Assembly (NCBI RefSeq): GCF_030409055.1 | Contig: NZ_CP116619.1 | Location: forward strand, 3,325,628-3,389,627 | From: Trichocoleus desertorum NBK24 | GTDB taxonomy: Bacteria; Cyanobacteriota; Cyanobacteriia; FACHB-46 | Reading direction: 5' to 3' | DNA length: 64,000 nt | Shown here: positions 1 through 8,190 of the stretch, in pieces | Layout of the letters: each line of letters starts with the position of its first letter | How positions within the stretch are numbered: position 1 is the first letter of the stretch | Notes under the pieces: generated by a model | The model's input: the letters and a program-made list of their open reading frames with translations, nothing else | What the model was told of the DNA's origin: nothing | The model's database searches: none | Translations under genes and position numbers: made by a program

Positions 1-1465
1 TAGCCGAGAGTACTAATCCATCAGTGTTGATGGGAATCAACGCGCCGAGCGGCAAGGTGAAGGGCAACGCAATCACGTTTTCCCCTGGCAAACTGGCATG
101 TCCTGGCTCGTCGTTACCATGCAGATCAAGATAGTGATACTGACCAACACCGACACTATCGTCAAAGCTTTTGGCCCGCGCTTGCCCAGGAAAAAAAGGT
201 TTGGCAACATCTTCATGGCGAATGGTGGTGGCAGCAATACCCCGTCTCGCTTCGCGGATGTAAGGTTCTAGGGCAATGCCATCGCGAGTCCAAGTGAGGT
301 CACCACGCGGCTTTAGGTCTGGGACTCCGTTGGTTTGCAAAAAGTGGACATAGGCACGGGCGCGATCGCGGGCTTGTTGAGTGTGACGCTGCCGATCTTC
401 TCGGCTCACACCCACCAAAACCCCGACTCGATAGTCATTGCCACAGCACCAAGGGCCGTTTTCTCCATGTTGGTGCTGACCCCAGTTGATGACGGTGACA
501 TCACCAAGGCTAATCGTTTTCTCCTCTTCGGCCACCCGCAGAATTCGTCGATAACGAAAAATACCAAAGGGATTAAAAAACTCACGGGGTTGGGGTTCCC
601 ACTGCCCTCGGCTTTTGTGCCAGAAAGAAGTGCGAAATTCCTTACTGTTTAACCAGGAAGTGCTGTTGTATCCGGGTGGAGCACCAATGGCAACACCACG
701 ACCCGGAGCCGTTCGCTCGATCACCGCACCAAAGGTAAAAGATTGCTGACATTGGGGTAATGCTCTTTCGGGTAAAGCTTGCTCTCCGGTTTCACTGCGG
801 GCTTCTTGGCCCACCCGCGATTCGATGTTGCCTACCTCTAGTAAGTCACCCAAATCGGTCGCTTCCAGAATGACTCTGCTGTTAATCGTGAAGGTGTGAT
901 TGTTCTGGCGGTTTTGGAAGACTACCCCTGTAATGCGCCGCCGCTGACCTGGATTTTCGGTGGCGACGACGCTAATGGGTTCGGAAAAAGGAATCAGAAT
1001 CAGCTTGCCTTGAGCAATGTAGGGCGCGATCGCTTCGTTCATTGCTGTGGCGGCGACAATAGGGGTGGTGGCTAGGGGGCTGACCCAACCTCCGCCTGGA
1101 TTCGCAACTTTTCTGCCGTTGAGCTTTTGTAATTCCCGTTGGCGATCGCGGAAGGTGCGTTGGGTTTTAGAAATGGCAAACCGCTCACCTTCAACTTGGA
1201 AGGGAGTGGCTGGTTGCCGCAAAAGATCACCATCATCAGAGGCGGGGAGGGCTTGAGCGGTAAATTGCCCACCCACTATCGCTTGGGGTTGGACTAAGCA
1301 AACAGTAACGCCACTCCTTAAGGCCGCTAAGGCGGCAGCATAGGCAGCGGTGGAGCCTCCCACAATCAGGATGGGGTAATCCAGCGATCGCCCATTCTCA
1401 GGTCGAACGAAGGCGTTGTCATCAAACACTCCTCCTTGCTGGCGGATCGGCTGTGGTGTCTGCAT
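1..1465 (-). CDS. FAD-dependent oxidoreductase, C-terminus beyond the window
   Basis: An open frame runs from an ATG at 1465 to the left edge without a stop, so about 488 codons are visible and the C-terminus is missing. Residues 32-45 (ILIVGGSTAAYAA) form a beta-strand and glycine-rich loop of a Rossmann FAD-binding fold, followed about 20 residues later by a short hydrophobic strand as expected for a dinucleotide site. The rest resembles the FAD_oxidored family (PF12831-like), whose substrates are usually unknown. No signal peptide is apparent. No good ribosome site precedes the ATG; a GTG at codon 13 directly follows GGAGGA, but the spacing is too short to favour it. The flavoprotein assignment is firm, the substrate is not known. 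Confidence 0.8.
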   Translation of the reverse strand, partial: MQTPQPIRQQGGVFDDNAFVRPENGRSLDYPILIVGGSTAAYAAALAALRSGVTVCLVQPQAIVGGQFTAQALPASDDGDLLRQPATPFQVEGERFAISKTQRTFRDRQRELQKLNGRKVANPGGGWVSPLATTPIVAATAMNEAIAPYIAQGKLILIPFSEPISVVATENPGQRRRITGVVFQNRQNNHTFTINSRVILEATDLGDLLEVGNIESRVGQEARSETGEQALPERALPQCQQSFTFGAVIERTAPGRGVAIGAPPGYNSTSWLNSKEFRTSFWHKSRGQWEPQPREFFNPFGIFRYRRILRVAEEEKTISLGDVTVINWGQHQHGENGPWCCGNDYRVGVLVGVSREDRQRHTQQARDRARAYVHFLQTNGVPDLKPRGDLTWTRDGIALEPYIREARRGIAATTIRHEDVAKPFFPGQARAKSFDDSVGVGQYHYLDLHGNDEPGHASLPGENVIALPFTLPLGALIPINTDGLVLSA

Positions 1466-1585
1466 GGCTTGAGTTGGTGGTTGAGGATGGTTGGATGCGG
1501 AAAAGCCTGATTTATGAATTTTAAGCAGAGTCAGAGGTTGTGCAAGATTCGTACAGCTTGATTTAAACTCTGGGCAAATCCAAGC

Positions 1586-1654
1586 CTTGGGGGCACTCGC
1601 CCCCAAACCCCCGCTGAAGGACGGCTGCGTCCTCCAGACCTCCTCCAGACGAGT
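1586..1654 (+). repeat. Interspersed two-hairpin repeat, copy 1
   Basis: About 69 bp with two adjacent inverted repeats. The first pairs TTGGGGGC with GCCCCCAA across a short loop. The second pairs AGGACG with CGTCCT around a GCTG loop. Close copies lie at 15607-15670, 29495-29564 and, inverted, 33287-33349. In this copy the sixth pair of hairpin 2 is A-T where other copies have G-C, so both sides changed together. It lies downstream of tyrA. Confidence 0.85.
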
Positions 1655-1752
1655 CTAAAGGTGGTGTTTCGAGATTTTGTGTTTGGACTTTTATTAAGCC
1701 TTTTTAGTGATCCACCTTCGCAAGCTTCGATTCCTGGCTCCTGTGGTTGAAT

Positions 1753-1782
1753 CTGGTGTAGTTAAACCTGGTGTAGTTAAAC
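1753..1782. repeat. 15-bp tandem duplication after the tyrA stop
   Basis: The unit CTGGTGTAGTTAAAC occurs twice back to back, and a third, partial unit runs into the tyrA stop codon. It is one of several 10-16-bp tandem duplications in this window. Confidence 0.9.
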
Positions 1783-1786
1783 CTGG

Positions 1787-2626
1787 TTAGTTCACAAACT
1801 GCGATCGCGCTTGCTGCGTCTGGTGCAATTGGTCTGCTACGCCTTCCCAGTTTTCTTGCTCAATATTGGCAATGATTTGATCGAGTTGGTTGCGGTAGGC
1901 ACTGAGCGATCGCAAAAGAGCGGAGCGGTTGTATCGGGCCATCATCAACCCCAATTCTGGATTTCCTCCGCCTACGCGACTCGTATCCTTAAATCCAGAG
2001 CTTGCTAAAGCTTGAGCGAGTTCTAGGGTGGTGGGGTCTGTCTCGCTCATGCAAGCTGCAATGAGGCTGGAACTAGCCATCACAGGTAAATGAGAGATCC
2101 AAGCGACAGCTCGGTCATGATCTTCAGGACGGCAGTGGTATAGGTGAGCGTTCAGCGATCGCACCAAGGTTTCTACTGTTTCGATGCAGACAGGAGGGGT
2201 TGTGGTGGTAGGAGTGAGGACGTAAGGCTTACTGGCAAACAGATTGGCTTGGGCGGCCTCAATGCCATTTTCTGCGGTTCCTGCCATCGGATGCCCGCCG
2301 ACAAAGTTGGGCCAGAGCGGAGTGATGCTCTCTACAACGGAAGTTTTGACTGAGCCAACATCCGTTAAAATCGTGGTCGCAGCTAGGTGTGGGATCAGCT
2401 GGATGACGGTTGATTCAATGGCAGAGAGAGGGGTACAAATAAAGACCACATCGGCAGCAGCCAAGAGCGTTAAGTTGACACTGGCATCATCGACGGCTCC
2501 TCTGGCAATGGCCCGCTGGCAAGTGTGCTCCTGACGACTCACTCCCAAAACTTGGTACCCGCGCGATCGCAGATCCAGCCCCAATGAGCCACCGATTAAG
2601 CCCAGTCCAACAATCCCAATATTCAT
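1787..2626 (-). CDS. tyrA: Prephenate/arogenate dehydrogenase
   Basis: Tyrosine biosynthesis enzyme of 279 residues. It starts with the NAD(P)-binding loop GLGLIGGSLG at residues 7-16 and contains the family's GGHPMAGTAENG motif near residue 110, followed by the helical dimerisation domain typical of TyrA. Known cyanobacterial TyrA enzymes are mainly NADP-dependent arogenate dehydrogenases, so arogenate to tyrosine is the likely reaction, but this is inferred. The length matches the single-domain form without chorismate mutase. The start codon lies inside a local direct repeat that also creates an 11-codon upstream frame overlapping it (2623-2658). It is transcribed away from the pentapeptide gene. 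Confidence 0.92.
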   Translation of the reverse strand: MNIGIVGLGLIGGSLGLDLRSRGYQVLGVSRQEHTCQRAIARGAVDDASVNLTLLAAADVVFICTPLSAIESTVIQLIPHLAATTILTDVGSVKTSVVESITPLWPNFVGGHPMAGTAENGIEAAQANLFASKPYVLTPTTTTPPVCIETVETLVRSLNAHLYHCRPEDHDRAVAWISHLPVMASSSLIAACMSETDPTTLELAQALASSGFKDTSRVGGGNPELGLMMARYNRSALLRSLSAYRNQLDQIIANIEQENWEGVADQLHQTQQARSQFVN

Positions 2627-2658
2627 CTGTTATTCTGCGTTATTCTGCCAATATTCAT
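2623..2658 (-). promoter_or_regulatory. Possible 11-codon upstream frame overlapping the tyrA start
   Basis: The 11-bp string covering the tyrA start (2616-2626) is repeated at 2648-2658, giving a second ATG 32 bp upstream. From that ATG a frame of 11 codons ends in a TGA that overlaps the tyrA ATG (ATGA arrangement). No clear ribosome site precedes it. It could couple or dampen tyrA translation, or be a by-product of the duplication. Confidence 0.35.
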
Positions 2659-2756
2659 TGTTGACTGACTCAACTAGCTACTCAGGCTTCCGTAGCTCGA
2701 CCATGACTAGATGCCGCCTATCTCTATCATTTTTGGATCTCTAAAGGGAAATCTTG

Positions 2757-4346
2757 ATGAACGCTGAGGAACTCCTGAAAAAATACGCAGCGGGGACTAG
2801 AGAATTTATAGCGGCTGACTTGCGCGAGGCTAATCTCAGTGGCGTCAACCTGAGCAAAGCAAACTTGAGTCAAGCGAACTTGAGTGTATCAAATCTCAGT
2901 GGTGCTAATTTGAGCGAAGCTGATTTGAGTCGAACCAAACTAAATGTCGCTAGGTTGAGTGGCGCTAATTTGAGCAAAGCCAATCTCACTGGCGCTAATC
3001 TTAACGTTGCTAACTTGATTCGGGCTGACTTGAGCGGTGCTAACTTAACGCAAGCGGCGCTGGTGCGGGCAGAATTGGTGTTGGCTGATTTAAGCGGAGT
3101 CAACTTTAGTCGCGCTAATCTGAGCGAAGCAAATCTGCGCGAGTCTAAGCTGCGCCAAGCGAACTTGATGCGGGCTAATCTGAGTGCTGCTGATCTAAGA
3201 GGGGCTTCGCTTACGGGTGCCACGCTAGAGCAGGCAAATTTGCAAGGTGCAGATTTGAGCAAGGCTGACCTAAGTGGGGCTAATTTGAGTGGAGCTGAGC
3301 TGAGGCAAGCCAACCTCAACCAAGCTAACCTGAGTGGGGCTGATCTGAGCGGAGCCAATTTGCGCTGGGCTGATTTAAGCGGCGCTAAGTTGCATGGTGC
3401 AGACTTGAGCGGCGCTAAGTTGAGTGGGGCTGACCTCAGCCGTGCGGACTTGAGCAACACCAATTTGATGAATACCAGCTTGGTCTACGCTGACCTGAGC
3501 CAAGTGAACTTAATTCGAGCGGATTGGGTCGGAGCAGACTTAACGGGAGCGACTTTGACCGGAGCCAAGGTACATGCAGTATCTCGCTTTGGAATTAAGA
3601 CGGAAGGGATTACCTGCGACTGGATTGACCTCAGCCCTAGCGGCGATCAAAGCCAGATTCATCGTTTTGCGGCGGAAGAGCATAAGAAATTCTTTAAATC
3701 CACGCCGCCGACGGTTCAGATTATTATTGATGCGCCGTTGGAACCTGCATCCCACTCAGCGATCGCGGCTGCCTATCACCAAATTGCTCGGCAGTGCCCA
3801 ACCCTGAGTTATCCACCCAGTATTGAAGTCGGTCGGCGGCGCACGACCCTCACCTTTGGCCTCAATGGTGATGAGCAGTTGTTTGCGATCGCTTATGTAG
3901 CAATTTTGCCGTTTCAGGATGCAAAAACGGTGCAGCAGCAAATGATGGGATTGCTGCATATGGTGCGATCGCAGGGTACGCAAGAACTCAGTGTTAGAGA
4001 GCTAGAGCGGTTGGATCAACTGAGCGCAGCTTTAAGTCAAATTAGCCAACAAGTCACAAAAATCCGCCTTGCTCTCCCGCCGCCTCCGGTGGAACCTGCC
4101 AACCCAGAAAAGCCAGTTCAAGTAAAAGAACCCAACTTTTTTGTCGCTCCAACCCAAACGATTCTGACTAATTCCAGCGATCGCACCCTGACGGTTTATT
4201 ACCATCCCATGTTTGGCAAACGCTTTATGAGTGCGTCGAGCTTTGCCAAAGCTGGCTTAGATAGTTCTACTTCAGCTAAGCCCGTGCTCCTACCCGTCAG
4301 CTTGGTAATTGATTTTGTTCGAGGATTTTACTACCTAGATCTTTAG
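2757..4346 (+). CDS. Pentapeptide-repeat protein with a distinct C-terminal domain
   Basis: A 529-residue protein. Residues about 20-285 are nearly uninterrupted A(N/D)LSX pentapeptides, predicted to fold as a right-handed quadrilateral beta-helix. After that, about 245 residues have no repeats: a globular stretch (residues 290-430), a proline-rich linker (PPPPVEPANPEKP) and a final segment ending in FVRGFYYLDL. I do not recognise the C-terminal part. The ATG at 2757 is preferred because AAGGGAA lies seven bases upstream; a TTG codon sits just before it. There is no signal peptide, so it is probably cytoplasmic. Pentapeptide proteins are abundant in cyanobacteria and mostly of unknown role, so no function is proposed. 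Confidence 0.9.
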   Translation: MNAEELLKKYAAGTREFIAADLREANLSGVNLSKANLSQANLSVSNLSGANLSEADLSRTKLNVARLSGANLSKANLTGANLNVANLIRADLSGANLTQAALVRAELVLADLSGVNFSRANLSEANLRESKLRQANLMRANLSAADLRGASLTGATLEQANLQGADLSKADLSGANLSGAELRQANLNQANLSGADLSGANLRWADLSGAKLHGADLSGAKLSGADLSRADLSNTNLMNTSLVYADLSQVNLIRADWVGADLTGATLTGAKVHAVSRFGIKTEGITCDWIDLSPSGDQSQIHRFAAEEHKKFFKSTPPTVQIIIDAPLEPASHSAIAAAYHQIARQCPTLSYPPSIEVGRRRTTLTFGLNGDEQLFAIAYVAILPFQDAKTVQQQMMGLLHMVRSQGTQELSVRELERLDQLSAALSQISQQVTKIRLALPPPPVEPANPEKPVQVKEPNFFVAPTQTILTNSSDRTLTVYYHPMFGKRFMSASSFAKAGLDSSTSAKPVLLPVSLVIDFVRGFYYLDL

Positions 4347-4506
4347 GTTAGATCTCTAGCGCTTAGACCTTTGGTGCTTAAGCTTCTAAACCTCGCTGCT
4401 GCCCTTAAGCCACCTTAAGATAGAGCGTTCAGAAACCGAAGACTACTACAGTAGGCGGTAGACAGGCTGTAACCTGTACTAGTTGTATTGAGCAGCGAGG
4501 TCAGCA

Positions 4507-5106
4507 ATGAATTCTTGGCGCGATCGCTTTAACCAAATGAGTGGGCGCACCCGATTTGTGGTTTGTCGCCTAATGTTGCATCTGGCAGGGCAAGAAGTTG
4601 CCCCTATTTTAGGTGTGCTAAATCGGGCGGGCCGACAGGCCGTTGACTCAGATGGTGATTTAAAGGTTTTGGGAGAAGGACTGGTCGAAATCTGCCAAAC
4701 TCTATTGCAAAACGACCTTTACTGGCAGTCTGCCGCCAACGAAGGTGATGTGTTTTGGAATGAAGGCGAAGCGGGAGACTTTGTGACCGACTTGTTTACA
4801 GACTCCGCTCAGCGTTATCTGAGTGAACCAGATTTTAGTCAATCGCCAGAAAACGAACCATTGTCCCTGCCTGTCACGCACAACTTGGTAGTCATGCTGA
4901 CAGTCGCGTTTGAAGGAGAGGTTCCTGAATTGGAAACGGATCTCGCTAGTATGGAAGCAATGGCGGCAGGTTTAAGAGCATTGATCAATCTGCACTACCA
5001 GGGCAACCTACGGGCCGTTCAGGTGCATTTCTCTCCCGCTCAGTTGGGTGACGAATTAACCTCAGATCAGCTATTACTCAACTTTGCAGAGTTAGTACCG
5101 CTGTAG
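4507..5106 (+). CDS. Conserved protein, DUF1517-like
   Basis: A 199-residue soluble protein without signal peptide or membrane segment. It has an acidic middle section, a conserved-looking strand (VVMLTVAFEGEVPEL) and a C-terminus that ends with a short LLLNFAELVPL segment. This order (helical start, hydrophobic strand, 'seq-P-x-L' segment, short C-terminal helix) resembles DUF1517 proteins of cyanobacteria and plants, but I assign that only moderately. It sits alone between the pentapeptide gene and a lipoprotein-like gene in the same direction, with gaps of 160 and about 50-100 bp. Function unknown. Confidence 0.75.
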   Translation: MNSWRDRFNQMSGRTRFVVCRLMLHLAGQEVAPILGVLNRAGRQAVDSDGDLKVLGEGLVEICQTLLQNDLYWQSAANEGDVFWNEGEAGDFVTDLFTDSAQRYLSEPDFSQSPENEPLSLPVTHNLVVMLTVAFEGEVPELETDLASMEAMAAGLRALINLHYQGNLRAVQVHFSPAQLGDELTSDQLLLNFAELVPL

Positions 5107-5202
5107 AGGCGTCAAGCTGGTTCTTGACTTCCCAATCTTGAGAAACCATGCCGAATGGTTCATAAAATCAGTTTTGAAATGAATACAATAATTCACCCGC
5201 CT

Positions 5203-6078
5203 ATGTTTCGTCGATTTGTAATTTTAGTCACGGCTCTAGCATTATGTTGGACTACGTTGGCTTGTGGCGAGGCTCCATCAGTCCAGTCTCAAGCTCCTAA
5301 TGCTAATGCCAGGGTCTCAACAGCACCCGCCCAGCAGAACATACCAAGCGGCCAGTACCCCGTACAGCAGGCCACTTACAACGACGGGAATGGCGAGTAT
5401 AGCTTGATGTTGTTGAACACGCCGCCTGGAGTGCCAGCTGTGTTTCGGACTTCTGATTTGCAAATGGCTCGCCTCACCGATGACGAACTGGCTGCCAAAC
5501 AGCAAAACTATCTAAAAGTCGATGGCGGGAAAGCCTCTCTCCATGTGGCGGAAGATTTCAAAATTGAGTACGTTCACAACGTCGTTGAAACTCAAACTGA
5601 TCCTCAAACGGGTCGCCAAGAAACGGTCGTTGTGCGCCAACAATCCAGCTTCTGGACTCCCTTTGCAGGAGCGATCGCAGGCCAAGTAGTAGGCAATCTC
5701 TTGTTTACGCCACGCTACTATGTACCCCCTGTCTATCAACCAGGCGGTTTAAGAGGGTTTGGTGGTTATGGTGATACTTACGGCCAAGCTGTGAACCGCT
5801 ACCAATCCCGTTATCAAGCCCCACCTGCGGCAGTTCGCAATCGCCAAACTCTGCGTACCACGGGTCGCTTAAGAACGCCCACGTCTAGCAGCCGCCCCAC
5901 CACCGTGCGACGACCTTCTACCTCTGGCAATCGTTCTACTGGTTCCGGGTTTGGCTCCAGTACTCTCCGCCAATCTGGGCGATCGCAGCCTAGCAGAGTC
6001 AATCGGAGTTCTGGTGGTTTTGGCAGCAGCCGCTCTGGTGGAGTTCGGCGATCGCCTGCTCGCGGCCGACGGCGCTAA
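5203..6078 (+). CDS. Probable secreted or lipid-anchored protein, Arg/Ser/Gly-rich tail
   Basis: Starting at the ATG at 5203 the protein has 291 residues and begins MFRRFVILVTALALC, a good export signal. A cysteine in TTLACGEAP could be a lipobox, but threonine at -3 makes this weak. In-frame ATGs at 5155 and 5179 would add a polar leader before the signal, so I prefer 5203. The middle contains a short hydrophobic, glycine-rich piece (FAGAIAGQVVGNLLF). The last 100 residues are rich in Arg, Ser, Gly and Thr with RRSP-like motifs ending in RGRRR, probably disordered and strongly basic. A terminator hairpin follows at 6150-6189. Function unknown. Confidence 0.75.
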   Translation: MFRRFVILVTALALCWTTLACGEAPSVQSQAPNANARVSTAPAQQNIPSGQYPVQQATYNDGNGEYSLMLLNTPPGVPAVFRTSDLQMARLTDDELAAKQQNYLKVDGGKASLHVAEDFKIEYVHNVVETQTDPQTGRQETVVVRQQSSFWTPFAGAIAGQVVGNLLFTPRYYVPPVYQPGGLRGFGGYGDTYGQAVNRYQSRYQAPPAAVRNRQTLRTTGRLRTPTSSSRPTTVRRPSTSGNRSTGSGFGSSTLRQSGRSQPSRVNRSSGGFGSSRSGGVRRSPARGRRR

Positions 6079-6149
6079 TTTAGATCCAAAGCCGATTGAA
6101 AGCCCCTGTCTTGTCTGACAGTTGTCATAATTGATCAAGAATCAGTTGC

Positions 6150-6189
6150 AAAAATCCCTGCGGTAAATTTAGAGCCAGCAGGGATTTTT
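6150..6189 (+). terminator. Intrinsic terminator
   Basis: AAAAATCCCTGC pairs perfectly with GCAGGGATTTTT across a 16-base loop, and the right arm ends in a T run. It lies 72 bp after the stop of the secreted-protein gene and may work in both directions. Confidence 0.85.
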
Positions 6190-6231
6190 AGCGCCTGTGT
6201 CAGAATAAGGTCACGCGGTAATCAAACGCTC

Positions 6232-6263
6232 CTCGCCTGTGATTGAACTCGCCTGTGATTGAA
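6232..6263. repeat. 16-bp tandem duplication over a start codon
   Basis: CTCGCCTGTGATTGAA is present twice without a gap. The second copy carries the GTG (6255) that probably starts the DinG-like gene; the first GTG is out of frame. Confidence 0.95.
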
Positions 6264-7856
6264 GTAGAAGTCCACCAGCAACTCCGTGCTTTCCTACGAG
6301 AACAGGGTGAGCCTTACTGGCCCCATCACTTGACGATGGGACGCTTGGTGGCGCGAGCTTTAAGACTCGGCCGTAGTGCCTTGATTCAAGCAGGTGCTCC
6401 TTCTGGTAGCCACGCTCGCTATCGCCTGAGCTACTTAGTACCACTGCTGATTTGGCCCGGTGCAGCCGTATTGGCGGTACCCGAAGAAGTGCAGCAGCGC
6501 CTCCTCATGGTTGAGATTCCTAGACTCCGCCAGTGGATTCAAACCCCTAAGCCCATTCGAACGGGCGATCGCTGGCCTGGGCCAGATTTTCAAGGATTGC
6601 TCTTAACCACACCCGAACAATGGCTGAGCGATCGCTTGGGTGACCAAAGCCGTTTTCCCGAAAAAATTCCGACCATTTTGGATGGAGTGGATGACCTAGA
6701 AGCTTGGGCACAGCAACAACTGACAGCTCAGTTAGAGCCGAGTCATTGGAATGACTTAATGCTGGCTCGCCCTGACTTAGCCGAAACCATTCGAGATGTG
6801 CGAGTGCAACTGACGCGAGCCATCTTTCAGCATCCCGCCAATCCTTACGAGTGTTACTTAATTGAGTCCGAAGAAAGAGAAATCTTAGAGACTCTGTTTC
6901 AGCCGCTGAGCGCAGGTCAGGTGGCAGATCCTGACGCATCCTTTCAGCCACTGCCAGCCCCAGAGGCACCAAATACCACACCCCGATTACCTGGCTTGCC
7001 GGATGCTTGGAGCTACTTCTGGGAGCGCTTACAGAACCCCGATCAACTGGTGTGGGCGACGATCGATCGCCAGCATGGTCAATTCTCTGTGTACTGTGGC
7101 CCCATTGATGTTGCGCCTGCGCTGGAGAAGATCTGGCCTCAGCAGCCTGTAGTCTTAATTGGTGGGGCACTGGATTTAGAGCCAGAAGCCCCAATCTATC
7201 GGCAACGGTTGGGGCTCAAAGATTTGACTTGCCTCAAATTTGCACCCGATCGCCAAAGCGAACTCATCCAGCTCTATTTACCCGATGGGCTACCGATGCC
7301 CAACACACCTCAGTTCCAGGCCGCTTTGGTACAGGAAGTGCGGGCTTTGTTAAATGTCAGCCTCACTGCTCCAGGGCTAGCCGTCTTGTTGGTGGGAGAT
7401 GTGCCGCTAAAGGCTCAGATTGGTTCTATTTTGGCAGGTGAGTTTGGCTCTAGAGTCCAGGTTGAAAAAACTTGCCTGGACGACAACGGCATTCTCGTCA
7501 CCGGATGGGAGTTTTGGCGGCAGTACCAGCATGTTTTACCTGCGCCCCATCTATTAGCGATCGCCACCCTACCCATCCCTTCTCTAGAGCATCCCCTCGT
7601 AGCAGGTCGAGTTGCTTACTATAAACGGCTGCGCCAAGACTGGTTTCGGCTCTATCTATTGCCCACTGCACTGAGCGAGTTGCAACGTGCGATCGCCCCA
7701 GTCAGAGAGCGTCAAGGAGTTGTGGCACTATTAGATAACCGAGTTTTGCATCGCAGCTACGGACATCAAGTATTAGCAGCCTTAAGCCCCTTAGCCCGAA
7801 TCAACTATCTCGATCCAACCTTATTCAACCAGTCTGACTATTCGGTTTTAGATTGA
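6255..7856 (+). CDS. DinG/XPD-like helicase relative lacking recognisable ATP-binding motifs
   Basis: A 533-residue protein with the overall order of a DinG-type superfamily 2 helicase. In DinG the N-terminus has a Walker A loop (GTGTGKT) and a DEAH box. Here the matching places read QAGAPSGSHARY (about residues 45-56) with no lysine, and ILDGVDDLEAW (about 141-151) in place of DEAH. Near the C-terminus (about 496-518) ALLDNRVLHRSYGHQVL matches the last helicase motif region of DinG/XPD proteins, where LD-R and YG are typical. It is therefore probably a non-catalytic relative. The start could be GTG 6255 or TTG 6243; a 16-bp tandem duplication covers this spot and no ribosome site is visible. 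Confidence 0.75.
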   Translation: MIEVEVHQQLRAFLREQGEPYWPHHLTMGRLVARALRLGRSALIQAGAPSGSHARYRLSYLVPLLIWPGAAVLAVPEEVQQRLLMVEIPRLRQWIQTPKPIRTGDRWPGPDFQGLLLTTPEQWLSDRLGDQSRFPEKIPTILDGVDDLEAWAQQQLTAQLEPSHWNDLMLARPDLAETIRDVRVQLTRAIFQHPANPYECYLIESEEREILETLFQPLSAGQVADPDASFQPLPAPEAPNTTPRLPGLPDAWSYFWERLQNPDQLVWATIDRQHGQFSVYCGPIDVAPALEKIWPQQPVVLIGGALDLEPEAPIYRQRLGLKDLTCLKFAPDRQSELIQLYLPDGLPMPNTPQFQAALVQEVRALLNVSLTAPGLAVLLVGDVPLKAQIGSILAGEFGSRVQVEKTCLDDNGILVTGWEFWRQYQHVLPAPHLLAIATLPIPSLEHPLVAGRVAYYKRLRQDWFRLYLLPTALSELQRAIAPVRERQGVVALLDNRVLHRSYGHQVLAALSPLARINYLDPTLFNQSDYSVLD

Positions 7857-7977
7857 GGCCAAAAACCCATAAGAAGATTTGTAGCTCTGCTAAACTGACA
7901 GCCCTCAGCCAGTCGTATTCTAAATGTAAAGACTACGATCAAATTACTCGTCTTATTCGTCAACATTTACTAGAGTC

Positions 7978-8190
7978 ATGGGTGAAGCAAAACGTCGTAA
8001 AGAGGCCTTAGGGGAAAAATACGGTCAAGAACCCAGTATTCTCTCTAAACTAACCCTTACCAAGAAGCAGTCCGGGCAATTTGTCAAATGGAGTACTCAA
8101 GGAGCCTGGATTGGTATTGGGTTGCTTGTAGCTTACTGGGTAACCGTCCGTTTCGTTGGCCCTAGTTTGGGTTGGTGGCAAGTTAACTAA
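7978..8190 (+). CDS. DUF2839 family small membrane protein
   Basis: A 70-residue protein starting MGEAKRRKEALGEKYG, which is the hallmark N-terminus of the cyanobacterial DUF2839 family. A basic, hydrophilic first half is followed by one transmembrane segment (about residues 41-60, WIGIGLLVAYWVTVRF). It stands alone, 121 bp after the DinG-like gene. The role of the family is not known; the single helix suggests a small membrane-associated partner. Confidence 0.85.
   Translation: MGEAKRRKEALGEKYGQEPSILSKLTLTKKQSGQFVKWSTQGAWIGIGLLVAYWVTVRFVGPSLGWWQVN

Larger units (their letters stand above)
1466..1786. other. Gene-free gap between tyrA and the FAD oxidoreductase
   Basis: No coding frame here looks real. 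The gap holds one copy of the two-hairpin interspersed repeat (1586-1654) and a 15-bp tandem duplication (1753-1782) just past the tyrA stop codon. I see no convincing promoter for the oxidoreductase. Confidence 0.6.

Noticed and set aside
335-652. 105-codon plus-strand frame at the left edge
   Set aside because: Opposite to the continuous FAD oxidoreductase frame, which has a real FAD motif and runs to the window edge.
2870-3463. Long minus-strand frame of 197 codons opposite the pentapeptide gene
   Set aside because: It is a shadow of the regular 15-bp repeats: the complement of ANLSG codons gives Lys/Leu/Ala/Pro repeats with no ribosome site.
2820-3570. Repeated 15-bp DNA units that look array-like
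   Set aside because: They encode pentapeptides in one frame, have no spacers of constant length, and no cas genes are present, so this is not a CRISPR array.
6547-7194. Minus-strand frame of 215 codons inside the DinG-like gene
   Set aside because: Low-complexity composition and complete overlap with a clear plus-strand gene; no ribosome site or family.
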